A stretch of 64,000 bases of DNA, from the NCBI RefSeq assembly GCF_002013895.1, contig NZ_MAFQ01000001.1, positions 636,630-700,629 of the forward strand, written 5' to 3'. Of the stretch, positions 44,286 through 53,627 are shown in pieces (position 1 is the first letter of the stretch; every line of letters starts with the position of its first letter). The position numbers and the translations under genes were made by a program. The notes beneath the pieces were generated by a model. That model was not told the DNA's origin and made no database searches. It worked only from the letters and a program-made list of their open reading frames with translations. The DNA is from Mycobacteroides franklinii. GTDB lineage: Bacteria; Actinomycetota; Actinomycetes; Mycobacteriales; Mycobacteriaceae.

Positions 44286-45391
44286 CCACGATGCGCAAGA
44301 TACTCCTGATCGGTCTGGGGCTGGCCGTTGCCGCGACGACGGCAGGTGCGGCGTGGTCCGTCACCCGGGACAGCGGGACCATCACCGTCACGGCCCAATT
44401 CGACAGCGCCGCAGGCTTGTATCCCGGAAACGTGGTGGCCGTGCTGGGCATGCCGGTGGGTCAGGTCTCCAAGATCACGGCCCGGGGCGGGTACGCCGAG
44501 GTGGAGTTCACCGTCGACAGCCAGGTGAAGGTTCCCGCCGATGTGCAAGCGGTCACGCTCTCGACCTCGATCCTGACCGACCGCCAGGTCGAACTGTCAC
44601 CGCCCTACCGCGGTGGGCCGGTGCTGCATGACGGTGACACCATCGGCCTGAACCGGACCCGGACCCCCGTCGAATTCGATCGGGTGCTCGGCATGCTCGA
44701 CAAGCTCTCCGGATCCCTGCGCGGGGACGGTGCCGGCGGTGGACCCATTGCCGCGGTGCTCAACGCCGGTGACGGTGTGGCCGCCGGTAACGGCGATCGC
44801 ATCAAGACGGCGCTGGACGAGCTGTCCCGGGCGCTGCGCCTCGGCGCCGACGGCGGGGCGCACACTCGCGAACAGATGACTGCCATCGTCAGGAACGTCA
44901 GCGGCCTGCTGGACGCGGCGGCTCGCAATGACGCGAGCCTGCGGCAGTTCGGGTCCACCGTGCGCCAGCTCAGCGACATCTTGGACCGCGAGAGCTTCGG
45001 TTCGGGCAGCACCGGGCGGCAGTTCAACGAGGTGATCGAGCAGACCGGGAACATTCTGCAGGCCAACAGGGATGCCATCCGCCGCGGTATTGCCAACGGC
45101 AACAAAAGCATCCAGACGGTCTACGACCGTCAACGCGAGGTCGCCGAGTTCTTCGATGTGCTGCCGCTGATGGCCGACAACCTGTACAACGCCATCGATC
45201 AGCGCAACGGTGCGATACGCGCGCACTTCCTGGCCGACCGCATGGTCTTTGACGGCCAGATGGCCAAGGAAATCTGCAATCTGATGGGTCTGCGCCAACT
45301 GGGCTGCAGCACAGGCACACTGCAGGACTACGGACCCGATTTCGGGCTCACGTACATGCTCGACGGTCTGGCGACGATGGGACAGAAATGA
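44282..45391 (+). CDS. MceD-family protein
   Basis: A 369-residue Mce protein. Short N-terminal hydrophobic segment (ILLIGLGLAVAATTAGAAWS), MCE domain with GLYPGNVVAVLGMPVGQVSKI, then a long helical region ending in FGLTYMLDGLATMGQK. GTG 44282 overlaps the MceC stop; ATG 44291 is an alternative. Confidence 0.92.
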   Translation: MTTMRKILLIGLGLAVAATTAGAAWSVTRDSGTITVTAQFDSAAGLYPGNVVAVLGMPVGQVSKITARGGYAEVEFTVDSQVKVPADVQAVTLSTSILTDRQVELSPPYRGGPVLHDGDTIGLNRTRTPVEFDRVLGMLDKLSGSLRGDGAGGGPIAAVLNAGDGVAAGNGDRIKTALDELSRALRLGADGGAHTREQMTAIVRNVSGLLDAAARNDASLRQFGSTVRQLSDILDRESFGSGSTGRQFNEVIEQTGNILQANRDAIRRGIANGNKSIQTVYDRQREVAEFFDVLPLMADNLYNAIDQRNGAIRAHFLADRMVFDGQMAKEICNLMGLRQLGCSTGTLQDYGPDFGLTYMLDGLATMGQK

Positions 45392-46521
45392 CGGGGCACA
45401 GGCTATCGGCGTTCATCGCGGTCGCGCTTCTCTGCGCGGGGTGTTCCACCGGCGGACTGGCCGACTTGCCGCTACCCGCCCCAGGGCTGGGCGGCGGGGG
45501 ATACCGGCTGACGGCGGTATTCGCCAACGCACTCAACCTGCCCGAGCGGGCCAAGGTCAAGCTGGCCGGTGTTGATATCGGCGAGGTGGAATCGATGGCG
45601 GCCAAGGAATTCCGTGCGGTGACCACCCTGAGCATCCGGCATGACGTCACGCTTCCGGTAGGTAGCACCGCGCAATTGCGCACGGCCACACCGCTTGGCG
45701 ATGTGTTCGTGTCCATCACATCGCCCGAACAGCCCGGCGGCGGCACACTTGTCGACGGGGACACCATCGGCATCGACCGGACCGGTGCGGCGGCGACCGT
45801 GGAGTCGGTGCTCAGCTCGGCGGCAATCCTGGTGAACGGGGGTGCGGTGCACAACCTCACCAACGTCGTCAACGGCACAGGGCGGGCGGCCGGTCAGGAC
45901 GGTCAGGCCTTCGGCCACATGATCGGAAAGTCGAACGAACTGCTGGGCAAGCTCAACGCGCGCTCGGGGCAGCTGGATGCCGCGATGACTGCGACGGCTC
46001 AGCTGGCCGAGGCGCTTGATGCCAAGAGCGAGCAGCTGGGGCAGGTACTGCACGCGGCTGCCCCGGCGACGGCGACCTTGCAGGAGAATGCCGGTCAGAT
46101 CTCCGATCTGGTTCTGCTGCTGGGTGATACGGCGCACGAGTTGGCCAAGTTCCCGTCCATCGCGGGCACCGACACCAGCGGGCGCAGCGTGCTCGCCGAC
46201 GCCAACGCGATATCCCGGTCCTGGAACGATGTGGTGCTGGACCCGGAGACCAGCCTGCTCTCGCTCAATCGGCTGTACGCGCCGTTCATCAAGATCACTG
46301 CGGGGTCGGCCATTTCCGGCCGCGCCGGTATCGACCGGCTGGTGCTGGGCGCGATCCCGGACGCCGGTTTCGGGGGAGACCCGGGCTTTCACGGCCCCAA
46401 GCGGTACGACTGGGCCAAGTTCGTCGGGACCATCAAGTACTCGTTGTGGCGGCTGCAAGAACGCGTCGTCGGGCAGGGGCCTGAGGCACAAGGCTTTGGT
46501 GTGCAGGGCCCGGGACGATGA
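45388..46521 (+). CDS. MceE-family lipoprotein
   Basis: A 377-residue Mce protein and the lipoprotein member of the set: lipobox LLCAGC with Cys at residue 19, then a proline/glycine stretch and the MCE domain (NLPERAKVKLAGVDIGEVESM). MceE proteins (LprK/LprN type) are the lipid-anchored subunits in every mce operon. Start ATG overlaps the MceD stop. Confidence 0.92.
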   Translation: MTGHRLSAFIAVALLCAGCSTGGLADLPLPAPGLGGGGYRLTAVFANALNLPERAKVKLAGVDIGEVESMAAKEFRAVTTLSIRHDVTLPVGSTAQLRTATPLGDVFVSITSPEQPGGGTLVDGDTIGIDRTGAAATVESVLSSAAILVNGGAVHNLTNVVNGTGRAAGQDGQAFGHMIGKSNELLGKLNARSGQLDAAMTATAQLAEALDAKSEQLGQVLHAAAPATATLQENAGQISDLVLLLGDTAHELAKFPSIAGTDTSGRSVLADANAISRSWNDVVLDPETSLLSLNRLYAPFIKITAGSAISGRAGIDRLVLGAIPDAGFGGDPGFHGPKRYDWAKFVGTIKYSLWRLQERVVGQGPEAQGFGVQGPGR

Positions 46522-47717
46522 GCCGCGCCTGGGCCAGTGGCCTGTCTCTCGTTCTCCTGCTGACGGTTTCGGTCACCTACCTGCTGGTCGGGGTGCTGCA
46601 TGTGCGGCCGCTGGCATCGAGTTACCCGGTGACCGTCCAACTCGCCGAATCCGGAGGGCTGCTGCCCAACCAGGATGTGACATTGCATGGGGTGCGGATC
46701 GGCTCGGTCGATTCACTGACTTTCACCGGCGACGGCGTGAACGCGACAGTGAATGTCGATGGCGGCGTGCGCGTGCCCGCTACCGCCGCGGTGCGGGTGT
46801 CCGGGCTGTCCCCGGCGGGTGAGCAATATCTCGACTTCTCGGCGGGATCGGACACGGGCCCATTCCTGAACCCGGGTGATGTGATCACCCGGAACCGCAC
46901 CGCCATCCCGGTCACCCCGGCGCAGCTGCTGTCCCACGCCGATGGCGTGCTGGCTCAAGTGAATCCGGCCAAGATCGAGCGCATCAAGAAGGAACTGAGC
47001 CTGAGCTCCGCGGGTCCGCGCAAGCTCACCGACATCGTCGACGGCGGGGTCTTCTTGTTGGCCACTCTCGATTCGGTGTTGCCCGAGACGGTCAGCGCTA
47101 TCAAGGACAGCCGGACGGTGCTCTCGGCCGCGGTCGACGTCAACGGCGGTATCGCGGCCACCTCACGCAACCTGCGCAGCGCCCTGGCAGGTATCAACGC
47201 GATGGAAGGGGGCTATCGGAGACTCATCGAGCAGTCTCCGCGGGTGCTGGCGGCCACGGACAAGCTGTTCGCCGACAACTCCGACACCATGGTGCAGCTG
47301 CTGTCCAACCTGGCCGTCAACGCACGGCTGTCCTATGTACGAGTGCCCGCGCTGAACGCGCTGTTCCCCAACTACCGGGGCTCGGCGCTGGAGGCGTTCA
47401 TCAGCACCATGCACGAGCATGGGCTGTGGGTGACGGCCGATCTGTATCCGCGGTACGCCTGCGATTACGGCACCCCGCGGCATCCGCCCTCCTCGGCCGA
47501 CTACCCGGAGCCGTTCCTCTACACGTACTGCCGCGACGATGATCCCGCCGTCCTGGTGCGGGGTGCCAAGAACGCTCCGCGCCCGGCGGGGGACGACACG
47601 GCCGGGCCGCCGCCCGGTGCCGACATGGGTGCCAAATCCGACCCGACGCCGCCCGGCCGGTACACCATCCCGACGCCCTACGGTGGACCGGCGCTGCCCA
47701 TCGAACCCCCGAGGTAA
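46518..47717 (+). CDS. MceF-family protein
   Basis: A 399-residue Mce protein: N-terminal anchor (SGLSLVLLLTVSVTYLLVGVL), MCE domain with GLLPNQDVTLHGVRIGSVDSL, helical region, and a proline-rich tail. Start ATG overlaps the MceE stop. It completes a YrbE2-Mce6 set; the separate Mce ATPase (MceG/Mkl type) is not in this window, as is usual in mycobacteria. Confidence 0.92.
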   Translation: MSRAWASGLSLVLLLTVSVTYLLVGVLHVRPLASSYPVTVQLAESGGLLPNQDVTLHGVRIGSVDSLTFTGDGVNATVNVDGGVRVPATAAVRVSGLSPAGEQYLDFSAGSDTGPFLNPGDVITRNRTAIPVTPAQLLSHADGVLAQVNPAKIERIKKELSLSSAGPRKLTDIVDGGVFLLATLDSVLPETVSAIKDSRTVLSAAVDVNGGIAATSRNLRSALAGINAMEGGYRRLIEQSPRVLAATDKLFADNSDTMVQLLSNLAVNARLSYVRVPALNALFPNYRGSALEAFISTMHEHGLWVTADLYPRYACDYGTPRHPPSSADYPEPFLYTYCRDDDPAVLVRGAKNAPRPAGDDTAGPPPGADMGAKSDPTPPGRYTIPTPYGGPALPIEPPR

Positions 47718-48616
47718 TGATGCCGGTGAACAATGGGCAATCGCGTCCGTCGTCGGCCGTGGGCCGCGCGGTGCACACCCGCCGAATCGCGTTCACGTTT
47801 GACCGGTCCGCGCCCTCGCGGCGGCATTTCGTCGCCGGTGATATCGCCATGAGCCATCTGGTGGCGCTGCTGTCCGGCTTTTTCCCGTCCGGGGAGGAGT
47901 TCTTCATCCAGTCGGTGCGGCGCTACGACCGGCAGATCGCCGATCCCGTCCTCAAGAAGCAGGTCGCCGGGTTCATCGGGCAGGAGATGACGCACGGAAT
48001 CCAGCATCGTGAACTGAACGCCCAGCTGGTTCATCGTGGCTACTGGGCAACAGGGCTGATGGATCGCGTCGGCACCCGGCTCGTCAAACGCATGAAACAG
48101 CACAGGGACCGGCTGCCGGATACCGTCGCCCGGTCAGCGCTTGCGGTCACCGCCGCCGTCGAGCACCTCACCGCCATCCTCGGGGAACAGGTGCTCAGCG
48201 TGCCCTGGATACAGCAGCAGCTGACTGATCCCGAGGTACGCGCGATGCTCAACTGGCATGCCATCGAGGAGATGGAGCACAAGTCAGTCGCCTTCGACGT
48301 CTACCGGTACGTCGGCGGCGGCGAGCGGATGCGCATCACGGCGATGGCGCTGACGCTGGGGCTCTTCCTCAGCAGGTCGGTGATCCTGCTGGCCTCGATC
48401 GTCACCGACCCGTGGGCGTGGCGCCACCCGGTGCGGACCCTGCGCAGCGTCGTGGCCCTGCCGCGCACCCCGCTTTTCGCGGGGCTCTGGCCCAAGATCC
48501 GCTGCTATCTGCGGCCCGGATTTCATCCCGATGACATCGACCACGGCCCTTTGCTCGAGAAGTGGCGTGACGAGTACTTCGGCCCCGAGGGCATCCTGCT
48601 GGACCACCTGAAGTAG
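47717..48616 (+). CDS. Predicted metal-dependent hydrolase (COG3687 / PF10118-like)
   Basis: A 299-residue protein of the ferritin-like metal-dependent hydrolase family. Metal-ligand candidates occur as [35 protein letters not shown] and [15 protein letters not shown]. Last gene of the train, overlapping the MceF stop by one base. It might process the imported lipid (for example, amide or ester cleavage or oxidation), releasing cargo inside the cell, by analogy with siderophore hydrolases. The catalytic activity of the family is poorly defined. Confidence 0.8.
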   Translation: MMPVNNGQSRPSSAVGRAVHTRRIAFTFDRSAPSRRHFVAGDIAMSHLVALLSGFFPSGEEFFIQSVRRYDRQIADPVLKKQVAGFIGQEMTHGIQHRELNAQLVHRGYWATGLMDRVGTRLVKRMKQHRDRLPDTVARSALAVTAAVEHLTAILGEQVLSVPWIQQQLTDPEVRAMLNWHAIEEMEHKSVAFDVYRYVGGGERMRITAMALTLGLFLSRSVILLASIVTDPWAWRHPVRTLRSVVALPRTPLFAGLWPKIRCYLRPGFHPDDIDHGPLLEKWRDEYFGPEGILLDHLK

Positions 48617-48717
48617 CTGCTTGCGGCCACCGAGGTAAAACGCGCTTTGTCCGGCCCTTAGGCTGTTCAGGTCAATTACTGCAGTCTTGTGGACCTCAAG
48701 AGGAGCCTGAGCAGATC

Positions 48718-50148
48718 GTGGCCGCCAAGCCGAACAGTGCCGATAGGAAGCCGGTCAACAATATCGAGGCCGTCGTCAACCTCGCCAAACGCCGGGGACT
48801 CGTGTACCCGTGCGGTGAGATCTACGGCGGTACCAAGTCGGCGTGGGATTACGGGCCGCTCGGCGTGGAACTCAAGGAGAACATCAAGAAGCAGTGGTGG
48901 CGCTCCGTCGTCACCAGCCGCGACGATGTCGTCGGCCTGGACTCGTCGGTAATCCTGCCGCGTCAGGTCTGGGTCGCCTCCGGACACGTCGAGGTGTTCA
49001 ACGATCCGCTGGTCGAGTGCCTGAACTGTCACAAGCGCCACCGTCAGGACCACCTGCAGGAGGCGTACCTGGAAAAAAAGGGCGCGAAAGAAGGCCTCAC
49101 GGACCCCGAGTCGGTTGCCATGACCGAGATCGTGTGCCCGGACTGCGGCAACAAGGGTCAGTGGACCGAGCCGCGTGACTTCAACATGATGCTCAAGACC
49201 TACCTGGGCCCCATCGAGACCGAAGAGGGCCTGCACTACCTGCGCCCCGAGACGGCGCAGGGCATCTTCATCAACTTCAAGAACGTCGTGACGACGTCGC
49301 GGCAGAAGCCGCCGTTCGGCATCGGCCAGATCGGCAAGAGCTTCCGCAACGAGATCACCCCCGGCAACTTCATCTTCCGCACGCGTGAGTTCGAGCAGAT
49401 GGAGATGGAGTTCTTCGTCGAGCCTTCGACGGCGCCCGAATGGCACAAGTACTGGATCGACACCCGTCTGCAGTGGTACGTCGACCTGGGCATCGACCCG
49501 GAGAACCTGCGGCTGTACGACCACCCCAAGGAGAAGCTGTCGCACTACTCCGACGGCACCGTCGACATCGAGTACAAATTCGGTTTCAGCGGCAACCCGT
49601 GGGGCGAGCTGGAGGGCATCGCCAACCGCACCGACTTCGACTTATCCACGCACGCAAAGCATTCCGGAGAAGACCTGTCGTACTACGACCAGGCCGAGGA
49701 CCGTCGCTACACCCCGTACGTGATCGAGCCCGCGGCCGGTCTCACCCGGTCCTTCATGGCGTTCCTCGTCGACGCCTATCACGAGGACGAGGCCCCGAAT
49801 GCCAAGGGCGGCGTGGATACGCGCACCGTGCTGCGGCTTGACCCGCGTCTGGCCCCGGTCAAGGTCGCGGTGCTTCCGCTGTCGCGTAATGCCGACCTGA
49901 GCCCGCGGGCCAAGGCGCTGGCCGCCGAGCTGCGCCAGTACTGGAACGTGGACTTCGATGACGCCGGTGCCATCGGCCGGCGGTATCGTCGACAGGACGA
50001 GATCGGCACCCCGTTCTGCGTCACAGTCGATTTCGACTCGCTGGAAGACGACTCGGTTACCGTCCGCGACCGCGACGAGATGACCCAACAGCGCATTCCG
50101 ATCGGCGGCGTGGCCGATCATCTCGCCAAGACACTCAAGGGCTGCTAG
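48718..50148 (+). CDS. glyS: Glycyl-tRNA synthetase (dimeric type)
   Basis: A 476-residue class II synthetase of the homodimeric type. Motif regions: [54 protein letters not shown] and ARNG-like [14 protein letters not shown]; a zinc site is suggested by CLNC and CPDC. The anticodon domain is at the C-terminus ([13 protein letters not shown]). GTG start at 48718. In M. tuberculosis this gene adjoins smtB; here a 22.5-kb operon lies between. Confidence 0.94.
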   Translation: MAAKPNSADRKPVNNIEAVVNLAKRRGLVYPCGEIYGGTKSAWDYGPLGVELKENIKKQWWRSVVTSRDDVVGLDSSVILPRQVWVASGHVEVFNDPLVECLNCHKRHRQDHLQEAYLEKKGAKEGLTDPESVAMTEIVCPDCGNKGQWTEPRDFNMMLKTYLGPIETEEGLHYLRPETAQGIFINFKNVVTTSRQKPPFGIGQIGKSFRNEITPGNFIFRTREFEQMEMEFFVEPSTAPEWHKYWIDTRLQWYVDLGIDPENLRLYDHPKEKLSHYSDGTVDIEYKFGFSGNPWGELEGIANRTDFDLSTHAKHSGEDLSYYDQAEDRRYTPYVIEPAAGLTRSFMAFLVDAYHEDEAPNAKGGVDTRTVLRLDPRLAPVKVAVLPLSRNADLSPRAKALAAELRQYWNVDFDDAGAIGRRYRRQDEIGTPFCVTVDFDSLEDDSVTVRDRDEMTQQRIPIGGVADHLAKTLKGC

Positions 50149-50161
50149 CCAAGGAGCAGAA

Positions 50162-51556
50162 ATGACTGACGTCCAGAATCACATCGGAATCGATCCCGCC
50201 AGCGCGCCGATCGAGGCACCGGCGGCCGAGGCGCAGGTGCGCGCCGACGACCGTGGGCACGTGTTCCACTCATGGTCCGCGCAGGCGATGATCGACCCGC
50301 TGCCGATCGCCGGCGGCTCGGGTGCGACATTCTGGGATTACGCTGGCAAGGAGTACCTGGACTTCGCCTCGCAGCTGGTGAATCTCAATCTGGGACACCA
50401 GCATCCGCGTCTGATCGAATCCATCCAGCGTCAGGCCGGCCGGCTGGCCACCATCGCGCCCGCCTTCGCCAACGACGTGCGCGGCGAGCTTGCGCGCCTG
50501 GTCGCCGAGCGCGCGCCGGGAACGCTGAACAAGGTCTTCTTCACCAACGGCGGCACCGAGGCCGTGGAGCACGCGGTGCGGATGGCGCGTCACCACACCG
50601 GCCGTCGCAAGGTGCTTGCCGCGTACCGCAGCTACCACGGCGGCACCACCACGTCGATGTCGTTGACGGGTGAGCCGCGCCGCTGGGCCAACGATCCGGG
50701 CGACAACTCGGTGGTGCATTTCTTTGGTCCGTACGCCTACCGTTCGGCGTTCCACGCCACCTCGGCCGAGGAGGAAACCCAAAGGGCGCTGGAGCATCTG
50801 GAGCAGGTCATCAACCTGGAGGGGCCTCCCACCATCGCCGCGATCATCTTGGAATCGGTGGTCGGCACCAACGGTGTGCTGGTTCCGCCGCCCGGATACT
50901 TGGCTGGCGTGCGGGAGATCTGCGACCGGTACGGCCTGGTGTTCATCGCCGACGAGGTGATGGTCGGGTTCGGCCGATTCGGCGAATGGTTCGCCATCAA
51001 CGCCTTTGACGTCACCCCGGACCTCATCACCTTCGCCAAGGGCATCAACTCCGGTTACGTCCCGCTGGGCGGTGTGGTGATCTCCGATGCCATCGCCACC
51101 AGCTTCGACCACCGTCCGTACCCGGGCGGACTGACGTACTCGGGGCATCCGTTGGCCTGTGCGGTCGGCGTCGAGACCATCAAGGTCTTCGAGGACGACA
51201 AGATCCTCGAGCGGGTGCTCGACCTCGGTGAGCGCGTGGTGCGTCCGGAGCTCGAGCGCTGGGTGCAGGCGCACCCGAGTGTCGGCGAGATCCGCGGCCG
51301 TGGCCTGTTCTGGGCCGTGGAACTGGTGCGCAACAAGGAAACTCGCGAACCGCTGGTTCCGTTCAACGCCAGTGGTGAGGCGGCGGGCCCGATGAACGCC
51401 TTCGCGGCGGCGTGCAAGAAGGAAGGCCTGTGGCCGTTCACGCACTTCAACCGCACGCACGTGGCACCTCCGCTGATCATCAGCGAGGAGGATCTGCGGC
51501 GCGGGCTGTCGATCATCGACGAGGCACTGAACGTCGCCGACGGCTATACGGATTAG
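50162..51556 (+). CDS. Class III PLP aminotransferase (omega-transaminase type)
   Basis: A 464-residue aminotransferase. PLP-phosphate motif TNGGTEAVEHAVRMAR, YRSYHGGTTTSMSLTG, FIADEVMVGFGRFG (PLP Asp) and the Schiff-base Lys in ITFAKGINSGYVPLGG. Closest in character to taurine/beta-alanine-pyruvate transaminases; the substrate cannot be fixed from sequence. AAGGAG precedes ATG 50162, 13 bases after glyS. It is distinct from the dat gene at 30493 and lacks its DFHTP signature. Confidence 0.82.
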   Translation: MTDVQNHIGIDPASAPIEAPAAEAQVRADDRGHVFHSWSAQAMIDPLPIAGGSGATFWDYAGKEYLDFASQLVNLNLGHQHPRLIESIQRQAGRLATIAPAFANDVRGELARLVAERAPGTLNKVFFTNGGTEAVEHAVRMARHHTGRRKVLAAYRSYHGGTTTSMSLTGEPRRWANDPGDNSVVHFFGPYAYRSAFHATSAEEETQRALEHLEQVINLEGPPTIAAIILESVVGTNGVLVPPPGYLAGVREICDRYGLVFIADEVMVGFGRFGEWFAINAFDVTPDLITFAKGINSGYVPLGGVVISDAIATSFDHRPYPGGLTYSGHPLACAVGVETIKVFEDDKILERVLDLGERVVRPELERWVQAHPSVGEIRGRGLFWAVELVRNKETREPLVPFNASGEAAGPMNAFAAACKKEGLWPFTHFNRTHVAPPLIISEEDLRRGLSIIDEALNVADGYTD

Positions 51557-53568
51557 AAGCGGCCCCCGCCGCCTCGGAAACTCGACCCGGAGGACCGGGA
51601 CGAGCCGCCGTAGGACGACGATCCGGATCCCGACCAGGAGCTGTGGTGGCTTGAGCCACCGCTGATCATCCCGCGCAGGATTCCGCCGATCACCGCGCCG
51701 GCGACATTGCCGGCCACGTCGCCCGCGACGCTGTATCCGCCGTACCCATTGCTGTAGTAGCGCTGGGCGCCTTGCACCTCTTGTTGCGCTGCGGATTCGG
51801 CCTGTGCGGCCAGTTCTGCGGCGCCGTTGGCCAGCAGGATGGCATCGGACGGATTCGATGTGCGGCTCTGCTCGGCCGAGGCCAGCTTGCGCTGCGCCTC
51901 GTCCAGGTTCTGGCGGGTGCGGGCGCCCACGGCGCCGCGGTGCACAGCGATGTACTGGTTGACGGAATTCACCCGTTGGCGTGCGGTCACCAGCGCCTGG
52001 TCGAGTACGCGGGCCCGCCGTTCGGCGGCAGCCTGTTCCTCCTGCGCGGTGGCCAGCAGCTTGTCCAGCTGTGCATCGGCGGCGGCGAGGTGAGTGAAGG
52101 CGGTCAACGGATCCGTCGCGCCGATGCGCTCGGCGTCGGCGACAGCCGCGACGGCAGCATCGTGGGCCTTGGTCAATTCCTCGGAGGACGGGAGCGTGCC
52201 CTGTCTCTGGAGTGCTTCTGCCTGGGCGATATCGGATTTGGTGTCGGCGATGGACGCCGCCAGTGTGTCGGTGGCGTGGTGGATGTTGTTGGAGGCGTTG
52301 TCGATCGCGTCGAGCAGTGCGTTGGCCTGTGTGAGCGCCGATTCGGCGCCGCGGATGGCGTCCACGAGGCTCATCTGCTGACCTTCCACCGCGCGGGCGG
52401 CCAGCTCTCGCCCATGCGTTATTCGCGTATCGGCAAAGCTGACGCGTTCGGTGGCTTCCTTGATGTTGTCGCCGATGGATGCCAGTGCGGCGGCGTCGAA
52501 CTCGGTGCGCAGCTGCGCGAGGATCCGCTCTGACTCCGGTACCCGGGCGGTCACGGACACCACCTGCTGGGTGAGGGCGTCCAGCTTGGTGGGTGCGTTG
52601 ATCACCAGGTTCCGCAACGCGTCGAAGGCACTGGACTGGTCGTCGAGGGTGCGGTCGGCGCGGGCGGCGGTCGTGATGACGTCGATCAGCAGACGACGCT
52701 GTTCCAGGGGCGTCTCCGGGATCGTGTCGTCGAGCTGCTTGCGCACCGAGAACGCCTGAGCCAGTGCCTTCTTCGCCGAATCCACGGCCTGCTGGAAGGG
52801 GGCGGTGGATTCGGTGCCGAACTCCTCGACGGCCAGCGCGAGCTCGGCCTCGCTGGTGCGTACCGCGTTGTCGACGTTCACCACGATGGATTTCGACAAA
52901 CCGTCGAGCGCGTAGACCGGCTGATTCGCAAGAGCTTCCGTGTCGGAGGGGTCAATGCCCTTGGCGGCCTCGATCTCCGCGCGACGACGCGACCGCGTCC
53001 GGAACCAGGAGTACAGCATGAATGCTCCGACCACGACGGCGCCGAGTGCCAGCGCGCCGAGGACCGGCTTCCAGGGAATGGAGGTCGACGATGATGCGGC
53101 CGACTCCAGGCCGGTGGCGGTGTTGATGGCGGCGCCATCCCAGTCCGATTTACGTAATGCGGGCTCGATGGTGTTGGTCCGCAGATTGTCGATCTCAGAG
53201 TCGCTGACGTTCTTGATGCCCGAAGCGACTTGGAACGCATAACTGCGCTCCTCGGTCGCCACCGCCAGCAAGGCGTCACGGTCCCCCAGGCTGCTCGCCG
53301 TGATGGTCTTGTTCGCCCATGCCGCCGGATCGGCGCCGTCGAAGTCCTTGACGTACACCACCCAGAGCCGCACGTGCTGCTGGTCGTAGAGCTGGTCGAT
53401 GGCGGCGCGTACCTTCGACGGATTCTTCAGCGCCCCGGCCCGATCGGTGACATAACCCGGTATCCGGAAGGGCGGATCGGCGCTCGCGCCGGGTGCCAGC
53501 AGCAGTGCCGGGGCAAACACCGCGATCAAGACTCCCAGCAGGCCCCCGAGGGCACGCAGCAGACGCAT
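51553..53568 (-). CDS. TPM-domain membrane protein (Rv2345-like)
   Basis: A 671-residue protein: signal peptide (about residues 1-31), an extracytoplasmic TPM domain (about 35-150; RIPGYVTDRAGAL, ALLAVATEERSYAFQVASGI), one membrane span near 168-186 followed by RTRSRRR, then about 400 residues of helical, coiled-coil-like repeats, and a tail rich in Ser/Gly ending RGGGGRF. TPM domains occur in photosystem repair and envelope proteins; the role here is unknown. Convergent with the aminotransferase and divergent from dgt. Confidence 0.82.
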   Translation of the reverse strand: MRLLRALGGLLGVLIAVFAPALLLAPGASADPPFRIPGYVTDRAGALKNPSKVRAAIDQLYDQQHVRLWVVYVKDFDGADPAAWANKTITASSLGDRDALLAVATEERSYAFQVASGIKNVSDSEIDNLRTNTIEPALRKSDWDGAAINTATGLESAASSSTSIPWKPVLGALALGAVVVGAFMLYSWFRTRSRRRAEIEAAKGIDPSDTEALANQPVYALDGLSKSIVVNVDNAVRTSEAELALAVEEFGTESTAPFQQAVDSAKKALAQAFSVRKQLDDTIPETPLEQRRLLIDVITTAARADRTLDDQSSAFDALRNLVINAPTKLDALTQQVVSVTARVPESERILAQLRTEFDAAALASIGDNIKEATERVSFADTRITHGRELAARAVEGQQMSLVDAIRGAESALTQANALLDAIDNASNNIHHATDTLAASIADTKSDIAQAEALQRQGTLPSSEELTKAHDAAVAAVADAERIGATDPLTAFTHLAAADAQLDKLLATAQEEQAAAERRARVLDQALVTARQRVNSVNQYIAVHRGAVGARTRQNLDEAQRKLASAEQSRTSNPSDAILLANGAAELAAQAESAAQQEVQGAQRYYSNGYGGYSVAGDVAGNVAGAVIGGILRGMISGGSSHHSSWSGSGSSSYGGSSRSSGSSFRGGGGRF

Positions 53569-53627
53569 GGTCGCCAATCTAATGCCTCGCAAGACGCTTC
53601 GAAGGGTCCTGGCAGACTGTGCCTACG

